Below, one piece after another: positions 45,636-52,439 of a stretch of 64,000 nt of DNA; position 1 is the stretch's first letter; every line of letters starts with the position of its first letter. This DNA comes from Thiomicrorhabdus sp. Kp2 (GTDB lineage Bacteria; Pseudomonadota; Gammaproteobacteria; Thiomicrospirales; Thiomicrospiraceae): assembly GCF_000478585.1 (NCBI RefSeq), contig NZ_ARWI01000001.1, forward strand, positions 1,984,001-2,048,000. The letters are read 5' to 3'. The translations under genes were made by a program, and so were the position numbers. Below the pieces are notes generated by a model. That model worked only from the letters and a program-made list of their open reading frames with translations. It was not told where the DNA came from and made no database searches.

Positions 45636-46103
45636 TTGAGGTCTTTAACTGATAAACAAGAGGCTTTCTCTAAAGAGTTCGTGCTAAACGGAGGTAATGC
45701 CTCTGCTGCTTATAGAAAAGCTTATGAGGCCTCTAAGATGAAGCCTGAAAGTATAAATGTTAAGGCTTGTGAGTTACTCAAGAACGGCAAGATTACGGTA
45801 AGGATTGATGAAATTCAAAGTAAGGTAAAAGCAAAGCTTGAACAACAGTTTGATTCTACTGTTAATGAGCGGCTTTTTTTACTTTGGGGTATAGCAAAGG
45901 CATGTAGTCAGAAAGAAGAAGGTACGCAGAGGCTCGTAAATCCTCAAGCGGCTATTAGTGCTATTGACCAGATTAACAAGATGACAGGTGATCACGCAGC
46001 AGTTAAGCAGAAGACTGAACACAGTGGCAGTGTTGAAATGACAGATAGCCGAGCGTTAGAGATATTAACTGAGAATGGAATAGATGCTAGTAAGCTTAAC
46101 TAA
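45636..46103 (+). CDS. Terminase small subunit-like protein (TerS)
   Basis: A 155-residue protein matching the Terminase_2 small-subunit family. It opens RSLTDKQEAFSKEFVLNGGN and continues with ASAAYRKAYEASKMKPES, the helix-turn-helix that recognises packaging sites, and INVKACELLKNGKITVRIDE. A helical oligomerisation region follows. Satellites of the PICI class use their own TerS to redirect helper-phage packaging. No large subunit is present here. The start is TTG at 45636, six bases after the preceding stop, suggesting coupled translation. Confidence 0.88.
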   Translation: MRSLTDKQEAFSKEFVLNGGNASAAYRKAYEASKMKPESINVKACELLKNGKITVRIDEIQSKVKAKLEQQFDSTVNERLFLLWGIAKACSQKEEGTQRLVNPQAAISAIDQINKMTGDHAAVKQKTEHSGSVEMTDSRALEILTENGIDASKLN

Positions 46104-46143
46104 TGTTGATTTCAGCTAAAACTAAAAAGGTTTGATATAGATT

Positions 46144-46428
46144 ATGGCTAACACAACAGGTAGAAAATTTGGGGGGCGTCAAAAAGGCACGCCAAACAAA
46201 ACAACTTTAGAGATTAAAGAGGCGATAATTGAGGCTTTTAATAAAGCTGGTGGAGTGGATTATTTAGTGGGGTTAGCGAAAGAAAATCCAAGCGTCTTTG
46301 CTGGCCTATTGAGCAAGGTTTTACCTAGGGACGTTAATGTTGAAGCAGTTATTAATAAGTCAGCAAAGAGTAAAGAAGAAATTGAATCAGAACTTGTAGC
46401 ACTTGGGATTGATCCAAGCAAACTATAG
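46144..46428 (+). CDS. Small DNA-packaging-type protein (TerS/DUF5681-like)
   Basis: A 94-residue protein with a basic N-terminus GRKFGGRQKGTPNKTTLEIK, a pattern common in small phage proteins next to terminase genes, then a helical region (AIIEAFNKAGGVDYLVGLA) and an acidic tail that ends ELVALGIDPSKL. A similar closing phrase, EILTENGIDASKL, ends the preceding TerS, so the two may share a partner such as the helper's large terminase. Same operon, 40 bp downstream of TerS. Confidence 0.7.
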   Translation: MANTTGRKFGGRQKGTPNKTTLEIKEAIIEAFNKAGGVDYLVGLAKENPSVFAGLLSKVLPRDVNVEAVINKSAKSKEEIESELVALGIDPSKL

Positions 46429-46673
46429 GACAGTATGCTTTTATTTAAATAAAGAAGGTCGGTAATCCCTATTTTTTTAATTATTTGATAAACTAGCTAG
46501 GGATTGAGTATAAGACTCGATATGCCTCTTTGCGATTACGTTATGTTTAGCAATGCTTTGGACTGGAAGCACTCAATCTCTTATCCCAACACTTGGCATG
46601 GAAAGTATCGGGTTGCCTTAAGCGGTTATTATGCCTATCTTTATTTGTTAGCGTTATATTTTAACCTTGTGGT
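46429..46673. other. Intergenic region at the end of the forward operon
   Basis: The 245 bp contains an inverted repeat AATCCCTA (46464-46471) / TAGGGATT (46498-46505) with a 26-nt loop that may end the forward transcript. The rest is AT-rich and overlaps the end of a weakly supported + strand open frame, which is not called. The reverse-strand gene ends at 46674. Confidence 0.5.
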
Positions 46674-47357
46674 TTATGTCGCAAAGTTAATTATTATTAA
46701 GTCTTCACAAGCAAATAGCAATATTAAAGCTGTAATAGCTAGAGCTAATGGGAATAAAAAATCCATTATTATCAGTCCAGTTACGGCACTCTTTGTTACT
46801 TTGTCAATTTCTTGTGCTCTCTTCAAATCAGGCAGAATATAGTTATTTAATCTTAGTTGATGATTTTCATAGTCAGAGTATTGTTTTCTATACTCATTTT
46901 GAGCAATGGTTTCATCCGTAATTATATGGCTCAGATTTGACGCGGGTTGTGGAGGCGGAAAGCCATTTATGCTGTGAAAAGAGTTTATTTTCTCCTCTAG
47001 TTTGTTCTTTTCCATGGTAATGCTGTCAGATAGGGGGGTGTAGTTCTGTCTGAAAAGTATTCCAATGATTCTGTGAGGTTTTTTGATAGACAGAGAAATC
47101 TCATTGCTACTGTATATTAATAGAAAAATATACCTAAATAAAAACCAAAGTAAAACCAGTCTTATAAAAACTGGTAAATAATCCCAGTTATTATTAATTG
47201 TCACAGAAAAGGGGGAGAGGCTTCCTGTTAGTGATGGCTCAAAGGTTATGTAGAAAATTACAATGCTACTAATCGCTAATAGTTTGTTTTTTGCTTTGGT
47301 CGCTTTGTCTGAAACCAGATTGTTTGAATCTGTGTAATCTTCCAATTGTTCAGTCAT
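46674..47357 (-). CDS. Uncharacterised multi-pass membrane protein (element cargo)
   Basis: A 227-residue protein with three or four hydrophobic segments: KLLAISSIVIFYITF near residue 30, VFIRLVLLWFLFRYIFLLIY near 65, and a C-terminal VTGLIIMDFLFPLALAITAL then ILLFACEDLIIIN near 195-220. A soluble loop of about 100 residues lies between. No family is recognised. It follows the gene at 47373 by 16 bp on the same strand, so the two form an operon transcribed inward. Membrane proteins at this end of satellites often belong to anti-phage or superinfection functions; here that is inference. Confidence 0.7.
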   Translation of the reverse strand: MTEQLEDYTDSNNLVSDKATKAKNKLLAISSIVIFYITFEPSLTGSLSPFSVTINNNWDYLPVFIRLVLLWFLFRYIFLLIYSSNEISLSIKKPHRIIGILFRQNYTPLSDSITMEKNKLEEKINSFHSINGFPPPQPASNLSHIITDETIAQNEYRKQYSDYENHQLRLNNYILPDLKRAQEIDKVTKSAVTGLIIMDFLFPLALAITALILLFACEDLIIINFAT

Positions 47358-47372
47358 TATTTTCCCATGTCC

Positions 47373-48212
47373 CTAAAATAATATTCCAAGAATTAAGCTT
47401 AAGGCAATTATCCAAGCTGTTAACTTTATGGAAGATAAATTTGTATCTAATTCATTCAGCTTTTTGAAGATTTGTGCTGTTGCTTCTATAATCTGTTGTG
47501 AGTTGTCTTGAGCAGTTTCTTGCTTGTCTCTATATGTATCTTCTGCTATGTTGTCACTTTCAGTTTCGGTAAATATTTTGGTAAAGGTAATGCCCGAAAA
47601 CTCAGCTTTTTCATTATTTTCTTTATCAAAATACATTTCTTTATCATTGATTGGGCCAACCCATAACCAGCCTTTCCTATTGATATAAACAGAAAGCTGA
47701 ATATCCGACTTTAACAACCATTTTTCGATACAATCAAAAATTTCTTTTGTAACACCAAACTCAGCATAAACCTCGTCTTCAATAGATATTTCTGGGTTTC
47801 CTTTAAAATAAAAGAAAGTTCCAGACTTAACAACAAGGTCAATATTATCAGTTGTATCTACCTCTCGAAGGATAAGGTTGAAATAATCTATCCTGTTGTG
47901 TCTCGATGTAGGGCTTTCTTTATCTTCTGGAACTCCAAGCAACATAGAATTATAAGAATCTTCAAATTTAGCTTTCGCTCTCAATCTTCTGAGCGGGTTT
48001 GAGTACTTAACCTCATTAGGGTTTTCATACATTTCATTTTGCGCTTGCTTTTCTTCATTTGAATGCTCAAACAATCCCAGGAGCCGAGGAGCTCTTGAAA
48101 ACCACTCTTCATTTTCATCAAGCTCAAGTAAATCAGCTGTTGTTGTAAATTCTAAATCGAATAATTCAAAGTATTCTTGATGCCAACGAAATTCTAAGTC
48201 TGTAAAACTCAT
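47373..48212 (-). CDS. Uncharacterised tail-anchored protein (element cargo)
   Basis: A 279-residue acidic, soluble-looking protein with one C-terminal hydrophobic helix (AWIIALSLILGILF), so it should be tail-anchored in the membrane with its body in the cytoplasm. A coiled-coil-like segment (EATAQIFKKLNELDTNLSSI) precedes the helix. The N-terminal half has aromatic- and acid-rich stretches but no enzyme motif that I recognise. It is the first gene of a two-gene operon with the multi-pass membrane protein at 46674-47357. Base use is AT-rich, like the rest of the element. Confidence 0.7.
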   Translation of the reverse strand: MSFTDLEFRWHQEYFELFDLEFTTTADLLELDENEEWFSRAPRLLGLFEHSNEEKQAQNEMYENPNEVKYSNPLRRLRAKAKFEDSYNSMLLGVPEDKESPTSRHNRIDYFNLILREVDTTDNIDLVVKSGTFFYFKGNPEISIEDEVYAEFGVTKEIFDCIEKWLLKSDIQLSVYINRKGWLWVGPINDKEMYFDKENNEKAEFSGITFTKIFTETESDNIAEDTYRDKQETAQDNSQQIIEATAQIFKKLNELDTNLSSIKLTAWIIALSLILGILF

Positions 48213-48301
48213 AATAGATACCCTTGTTTTAACTGCGTGACATTTACATAGTTAGCATATACGTATATTTACAGATTCTCAAGAGTGGGAAAAGAAAATG
48301 A

Positions 48302-48333
48302 AAAGCGGTATTTTTTACGGTATCTATAAAGGA
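48302..48333. promoter_or_regulatory. Right integrase arm-type site
   Basis: GCGGTAT (48305) and ACGGTAT (48317) are 12 bp apart in a 32-bp block that matches 40331-40362 in direct orientation. It lies about 45 bp inside the right att repeat. Confidence 0.65.
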
Positions 48334-48376
48334 TTGTGTAAGGAAAGTGTATATTATTCAATAGGTTACTTGTAAA

Positions 48377-48403
48377 GAATGGTGCGCTTGAGAGGATTCG
48401 AAC
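48377..48403. repeat. Right attachment-site repeat (tRNA 3' end)
   Basis: This direct partner of 40207-40233 overlaps the last 24 nt of the tRNA-Arg gene. The tRNA sequence remains complete, as expected when integration regenerates the 3' end. Confidence 0.75.
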
Positions 48404-48456
48404 CCCCGACCCCTGCCTCCGGAGGGCAGTGCTCTATCCAGCTGAGCTACAAACGC
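48380..48456 (-). tRNA. tRNA-Arg(CCG)
   Basis: The reverse strand folds as a 77-nt tRNA beginning GCGTTTGTAGCTCAGCTGG and ending GGTTCGAATCCTCTCAAGCG plus CACCA. The CCA is encoded. The anticodon loop CTCCGGA gives anticodon CCG, reading CGG arginine codons. D-loop, T-loop GTTCGAATC and acceptor pairs are all present. Its 3' end serves as the attachment site of the satellite-like element. Confidence 0.95.
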
Positions 48457-49027
48457 AGATTGTTAAAGTGTTCATATTATAAGGGGTTCAAGTGTGTTGG
48501 TTACGCTTTTCTTGATGTTTTCTTTAATGTGACAAGTTTTTTTGTTTTTGTCTGTAATAAAGCGATTGTGGTTATCTGGATAAAAGTACTTTTCGATAAT
48601 GGCTTTACTTTAAACTTGATATGATTAAATTCCTTATTCAGAGAGGGTTTTTACTTAATTCACTTGTTTTAAATTAAGTTTTAGGGTGTTATTTTCTCTA
48701 GCGATTCAATCTAATCTATAATTTTTAACCCTATAACAAAATCATGATTTTTATGAGTTTCACCTGTTAGGGTGAGTGAATAAACAATTTTAAAAACAAT
48801 CCGTTATTGCTTGTTGCGCTATTTTTATATTTGAACTATATTCAATAAAGATAGTATGGTTTTTTATAATAATTTAACTGTTTTTTATGCTTAATTTAAT
48901 ATGCAGTGGATTCTAGCGAATACCCCAGTATAGGCGTAACATAATAGTTGAAGAGAGACCATAAACTTAATGAGAATTGAGTGATGGTTTTAGTGAACAC
49001 TAAGTTGAATACAGAGGTAGAGAGAGT
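48457..49027. other. AT-rich upstream region of the surface protein
   Basis: This 571-bp gap precedes the surface protein gene at 49028. I see no gene, repeat or terminator that I would defend. A TTGAAC hexamer near 48831, followed after about 17 bp by GTATGG, is a weak promoter candidate. The AT content is high throughout. Confidence 0.5.
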
Positions 49028-51178
49028 ATGAAGACACAAAAAAAACAGTTAATTATTGCCATGGCGTTAGCTGTGGGAGTAAGTGGTAATGCTTATGCAG
49101 TAGAGCAAGCTAATACACAAATGCATTTTGGTGAAACGCAAAACTTATCAAGTAAACAAGTACCTGATTTAGGATTGGCATTTAAGGCTAAATTGGTTCG
49201 TTTAGGTAATGGTATGTTAATCAGCGCTTTTGGTGATGGTGTTGATGCAAGTAAAGTTGTTTATGACTTGAAAGGTGATAACGAAAGACCTGCAAGAGAT
49301 ATTTTTGTTAGAACGTGTGCGAGTGCAAGTGTGGATTGTGGTGTGGAGTCTAACTGGAGTGATCCTGTTAACGTTTCTAATACAGCAGTTCAAACAAGTA
49401 TTAGTACAGATTGGGATGGCGAAAGTGTTGATGGCACAACACGCAAAGCTTATTGGGGTGATTCAGATAAGCCAAACATTGCCAATGGTGGTGGTAACTT
49501 AATGCTTACGTGGGTTGATAAGTTTTGTGATAGTGGTTCTCAAAGAACGGTTACTTATGTAACGCGTGATAACAGAGAGATTCCATTTAGTTGTACTTAT
49601 GCGTCTTATTCAACTAATGGTGGATTGGCATGGACAGCACCAACTCGTTTAAGTGATGGATCACGTGATGCTAAACAAGATGCGAGTAAGGTTAGCTCGA
49701 TGGGGCAGTCTGTTATTACATGGCAAGAAGACCCGTTAGGGTTACAAATTGGTGGAGGAGATGGTCCTGGTGATGGTGCTTCTGGTGCAACGGCTTCTCA
49801 CGGTACAGATGTGTGGTACGCCACTACAACCAATGAGGTAACGGATGCTGTGCTTAAAAAAGGTAAGCCAACAGGATTTACAACGCCAGCACGTTTAACA
49901 AATAACTTCACAAAAAGTATGGCAGGTGATAACCGTACAGTAAAAGATGCAAATGGTAATTTAGTAGATGCATCAGTTATTGATGGTGGCTCAACGGCAT
50001 CAACTAGAGCTAATAATGCTTTGGTAGGTTCAAATATTGTGGTTACTTATGAAGAGACAAAAGGATCTGAAGAAATTGAATTTGGTAAGTATATTCGTTA
50101 CCACAGTTTTCCTTATTCTACTGATCCAAGTGCAGTAACCAACCAAGCAGGTTGTTTGATTTCAAACCCTGCTGAAAATGCACGTCGTGTCCGTTTTGTA
50201 CCTCAAGCGACACCAGGTGCAAGTGGTTTACAAATGGGTATCTTCTGGAAAGAAGGTAAATATGATGGCGGTGGACCATCTGACATAGTGGCGCGTGTTT
50301 TACGAAACGGTGTAAGTTATACCAATATGGTTCCAGCCGTTGATGCTAACTGTAATGCACCTGATTATGATTCGTCTAAAGCGGTTAATAATCAGCCTGC
50401 TTATAATTTAAGTAGTAACACCAAAACAGGCGGAAACTTAAGTGATACCACTGAAGCTAATAATGCAGAAAACGCATTAGCGCACCGTGGTGCAATTGTT
50501 GGTGATGATTTATATATTGGTTATTCATATACTTCTGATTGGGCGTTAGTGACTTACACTAACTTAGATAACTATGATTTCTGGCTACGTCATTATAATG
50601 GTGCAACGGATGAGTGGACGACACCTGTTAACTTGTCTAACCTAAAAAGTGAAATAAACCCAGAAACCAATGTTGAATACAAACCATTGACAGTGCGTGA
50701 ACCACGTTTTGTTAAAACACCTTACTCGGATGACCCAGCACAAAACTATAATCCAGATGCGTTTGTAATTGCATGGGGTACGCAAACCAACGTGGCTTCT
50801 CATATTGAAGAGGCAGAAGATGTTGAGATTTTCTATACACGTTCATTTGATAAAGGGGTCACTTTTGAACCAGTAGTCAGTGTTGCAAACCCGAATAATG
50901 CGTCTCGTTTTGAGTCGCAATTACGCCCATCTCCAGATGGTCAAACGGTATATGCTGTTTGGAACGAAGAGAGTAATGGTGCGGTAGATGCAATTTCTGC
51001 AGTGGCCATTACAGGTGAAGTAACGGATGTTCCAGTGGTAACGCCACCTGTTACAGATACAACTGTTGCTTCAAGTGGTGGAAGTGCCAGCGTATTTAGC
51101 GGTTTGATTATGCCAGCCTTAGTTGGACTGCTAATGGGTATTATTGGGTTTATGGGGTTACGCAAAATCCAGAAATAA
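49028..51178 (+). CDS. Large surface protein with sialidase-like repeats and a C-terminal anchor
   Basis: A 716-residue exported protein. It has a signal peptide (LIIAMALAVGVSGNAYAVEQ, cut after AYA) and a long beta-rich body with repeated Asp-box-like phrases (NGGLAWTAPTRLSDGS, YTRSFDKGVTFEP). A C-terminal tripartite signal follows: a GG motif in SSGGSASVFS, one hydrophobic helix (GLIMPALVGLLMGIIGFMGL) and a basic RKIQK end. This resembles the 'choice-of-anchor' group of surface proteins and GlyGly-CTERM-type sorting signals. AGAGGTAGAGAG before the ATG is a strong ribosome binding site. A strong terminator follows. Enzymatic activity is not assured; the function is probably surface attachment or glycan interaction. 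Confidence 0.75.
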   Translation: MKTQKKQLIIAMALAVGVSGNAYAVEQANTQMHFGETQNLSSKQVPDLGLAFKAKLVRLGNGMLISAFGDGVDASKVVYDLKGDNERPARDIFVRTCASASVDCGVESNWSDPVNVSNTAVQTSISTDWDGESVDGTTRKAYWGDSDKPNIANGGGNLMLTWVDKFCDSGSQRTVTYVTRDNREIPFSCTYASYSTNGGLAWTAPTRLSDGSRDAKQDASKVSSMGQSVITWQEDPLGLQIGGGDGPGDGASGATASHGTDVWYATTTNEVTDAVLKKGKPTGFTTPARLTNNFTKSMAGDNRTVKDANGNLVDASVIDGGSTASTRANNALVGSNIVVTYEETKGSEEIEFGKYIRYHSFPYSTDPSAVTNQAGCLISNPAENARRVRFVPQATPGASGLQMGIFWKEGKYDGGGPSDIVARVLRNGVSYTNMVPAVDANCNAPDYDSSKAVNNQPAYNLSSNTKTGGNLSDTTEANNAENALAHRGAIVGDDLYIGYSYTSDWALVTYTNLDNYDFWLRHYNGATDEWTTPVNLSNLKSEINPETNVEYKPLTVREPRFVKTPYSDDPAQNYNPDAFVIAWGTQTNVASHIEEAEDVEIFYTRSFDKGVTFEPVVSVANPNNASRFESQLRPSPDGQTVYAVWNEESNGAVDAISAVAITGEVTDVPVVTPPVTDTTVASSGGSASVFSGLIMPALVGLLMGIIGFMGLRKIQK

Positions 51179-51220
51179 TCTTTAAACTCAACGCTTTTAT
51201 TCTATAAAAGCCATTGAACA

Positions 51221-51259
51221 AAAAAGCGTCGCTAAATCATTTAGCGGCGCTTTTTTTTT
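51221..51259 (+). terminator. Intrinsic terminator after the surface protein gene
   Basis: AAAAAGCGTCGCTAAA pairs with TTTAGCGGCGCTTTTT (one G-U pair) around a TCA loop and runs into nine T residues. Confidence 0.92.
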
Positions 51260-51450
51260 GTAATTTTTTGTAATTTCTTGTGATTTTTGGCGGACTTAAT
51301 AAATAAAAAATCGTTGTAACGCTCTATTAAAAAAGTATTTATAAGAGTTTACTTATATGTATTAATAAATAAATTCATGTGTACATGTAAAATAATTACA
51401 TTTAATATTATCCATGACAAAGACATGTTTTAAACAACAAGGAATTATTT

Positions 51451-52110
51451 ATGAAAATGACAATTAAAACACTTTTTTCTATTGGTTTTATGGCACTGGC
51501 TTTAAATGTTTCAGCGGGTAATGGTTTTAAAAATCAAACAATCACTTCAATGGAAGAAGCCGTTGAAGCAAGTACTTTAGAAGCGATTTCGGTAGAAGAA
51601 GAGCACGGTATTTTATTTATGCGTGAAGAAGAGAAACTTGCTCGTGATGTTTATTTAACGCTATACGATATTTGGGGATTAAATATTTTTCAAAATATTG
51701 CTAAGTCAGAGCAGACTCATACGGATGCGATTAAAGGTTTGATTGAAAAATATCAATTAGCTGATCCTGTTATTGATGACACAATTGGTGTGTTTACAGA
51801 TTATCACTTTGTTGAGGTTTATGAAGCTTTGGTGGCTAAAGGCAGCGAAAGTTTAGAAGGCGCTTTACAGGTTGGAACTGAAATTGAAGAACTGGATATT
51901 AAAGATATTGCAGAATCGATTGCTCAAGTAGAAGGGAATGACGATATTATTAATGTCTATTCTGAGTTAATGAAGGGGTCACGTAACCACCTACGCTCTT
52001 TTTGGGATGTGTTAACAAGCAAAGGATTTACTTATGTTCCTTCACATATCTCACAAGAAGAGTTTGATGCGATTATCAATTCACCAATGGAAACAACTAA
52101 TTTAAAATAA
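51451..52110 (+). CDS. Exported DUF2202 (ferritin-like) protein
   Basis: A 219-residue protein with a signal peptide (IKTLFSIGFMALALNVSAGN) and a DUF2202 domain. It reads EEEHGILFMREEEKLARDVY, then TLYDIWGLNIFQNIAKSEQT and HTDAIKGLI, with the paired glutamates and His/Glu arrangement of a ferritin-like four-helix fold. The family may bind metals, but its biochemical role is unsettled. It lies 270 bp after the large surface protein, with the terminator between, so it has its own promoter; AAGGAA precedes the ATG. The pairing of these two exported proteins suggests a shared envelope function. Confidence 0.88.
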   Translation: MKMTIKTLFSIGFMALALNVSAGNGFKNQTITSMEEAVEASTLEAISVEEEHGILFMREEEKLARDVYLTLYDIWGLNIFQNIAKSEQTHTDAIKGLIEKYQLADPVIDDTIGVFTDYHFVEVYEALVAKGSESLEGALQVGTEIEELDIKDIAESIAQVEGNDDIINVYSELMKGSRNHLRSFWDVLTSKGFTYVPSHISQEEFDAIINSPMETTNLK

Positions 52111-52146
52111 TGTTTTAAACATTCACAATGAGTTGTTCATTAATAG

Positions 52147-52168
52147 AAGGGGCTTTTGCCCCTTTTTT
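52147..52168 (+). terminator. Intrinsic terminator after the DUF2202 gene
   Basis: AAGGGGC pairs with GCCCCTT around a TTTT loop and is followed by a T run, 36 bp past the stop codon. Confidence 0.92.
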
Positions 52169-52186
52169 GTTAAAAAAAGATTAATA

Positions 52187-52296
52187 GAGACCTTTGCACG
52201 AGTTGATGAACATATAAAAACGGCAATAGTCCTCTATCTTCAGGCTAAAAAATTCTATCTCGTTTTTCTTACGTCCCTGACTCGTGCAAAGATCTC
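52187..52296. mobile_element. MITE copy 3 (110 bp, internally deleted)
   Basis: This copy has the same ends as the other copies (one base changed at the right end, GATCTC), flanked by TAATA on both sides as a 5-bp target duplication. About 50 bp of the middle is missing, including the right arm of the internal hairpin. It lies between the DUF2202 gene and the MHYT-GGDEF-EAL gene; this 329-bp gap otherwise holds only the terminator and the promoter region. Confidence 0.85.
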
Positions 52297-52439
52297 TAAT
52301 AGAATTGATTTGTTTTATGTGAAGATAGAAAAAATGGGTTAGAAATTGAAATATAAAGACTTTATTTAGAATAAATGTTGCTAAAATCAATGGTAACGAA
52401 TGATTCATTAGGTGCCGTTTTGTTGCACAAGGTCTTTGT

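Larger units (their letters stand above)
40207..48403. mobile_element. Phage-satellite-like integrated element at tRNA-Arg(CCG)
   Basis: An 8.2-kb element bounded by direct repeats of the 3' end of a tRNA-Arg gene. Contents in order: tyrosine integrase, two unknown proteins, a possible winged-helix protein, an AlpA-like regulator, a Gp2/YagK-YfjJ-type protein, a small protein, a Gly/Asn/Met-rich putative virion protein, a TerS-like small terminase, a small packaging-type protein and a reverse-strand pair of membrane proteins. No large terminase, portal, capsid or tail genes are present. Integrase, AlpA, replication-type protein and TerS without structural genes is the pattern of phage-inducible chromosomal islands. 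The element lacks the iterated CAGGCCTG palindrome that pervades the surrounding host DNA, which is consistent with acquisition. Mobility is inferred. Confidence 0.8.

Noticed and set aside
46560-46680. Integron attC-like site in the element
   Set aside because: Scattered GTTA-type motifs are present, but the paired R and L boxes with proper symmetry are not.
46504-46842. A 112-codon + strand open frame with a hydrophobic segment
   Set aside because: Half of it overlaps the opposite-strand membrane protein gene, whose coding pattern and operon context are better. It has no ribosome binding site.
48379-48624. An 81-codon open frame on the + strand starting MVRLRGFEPP
   Set aside because: It begins inside the tRNA-Arg gene read on the wrong strand. 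VRLRGFEPPTPASGG is the usual false translation of tRNA 3' ends.
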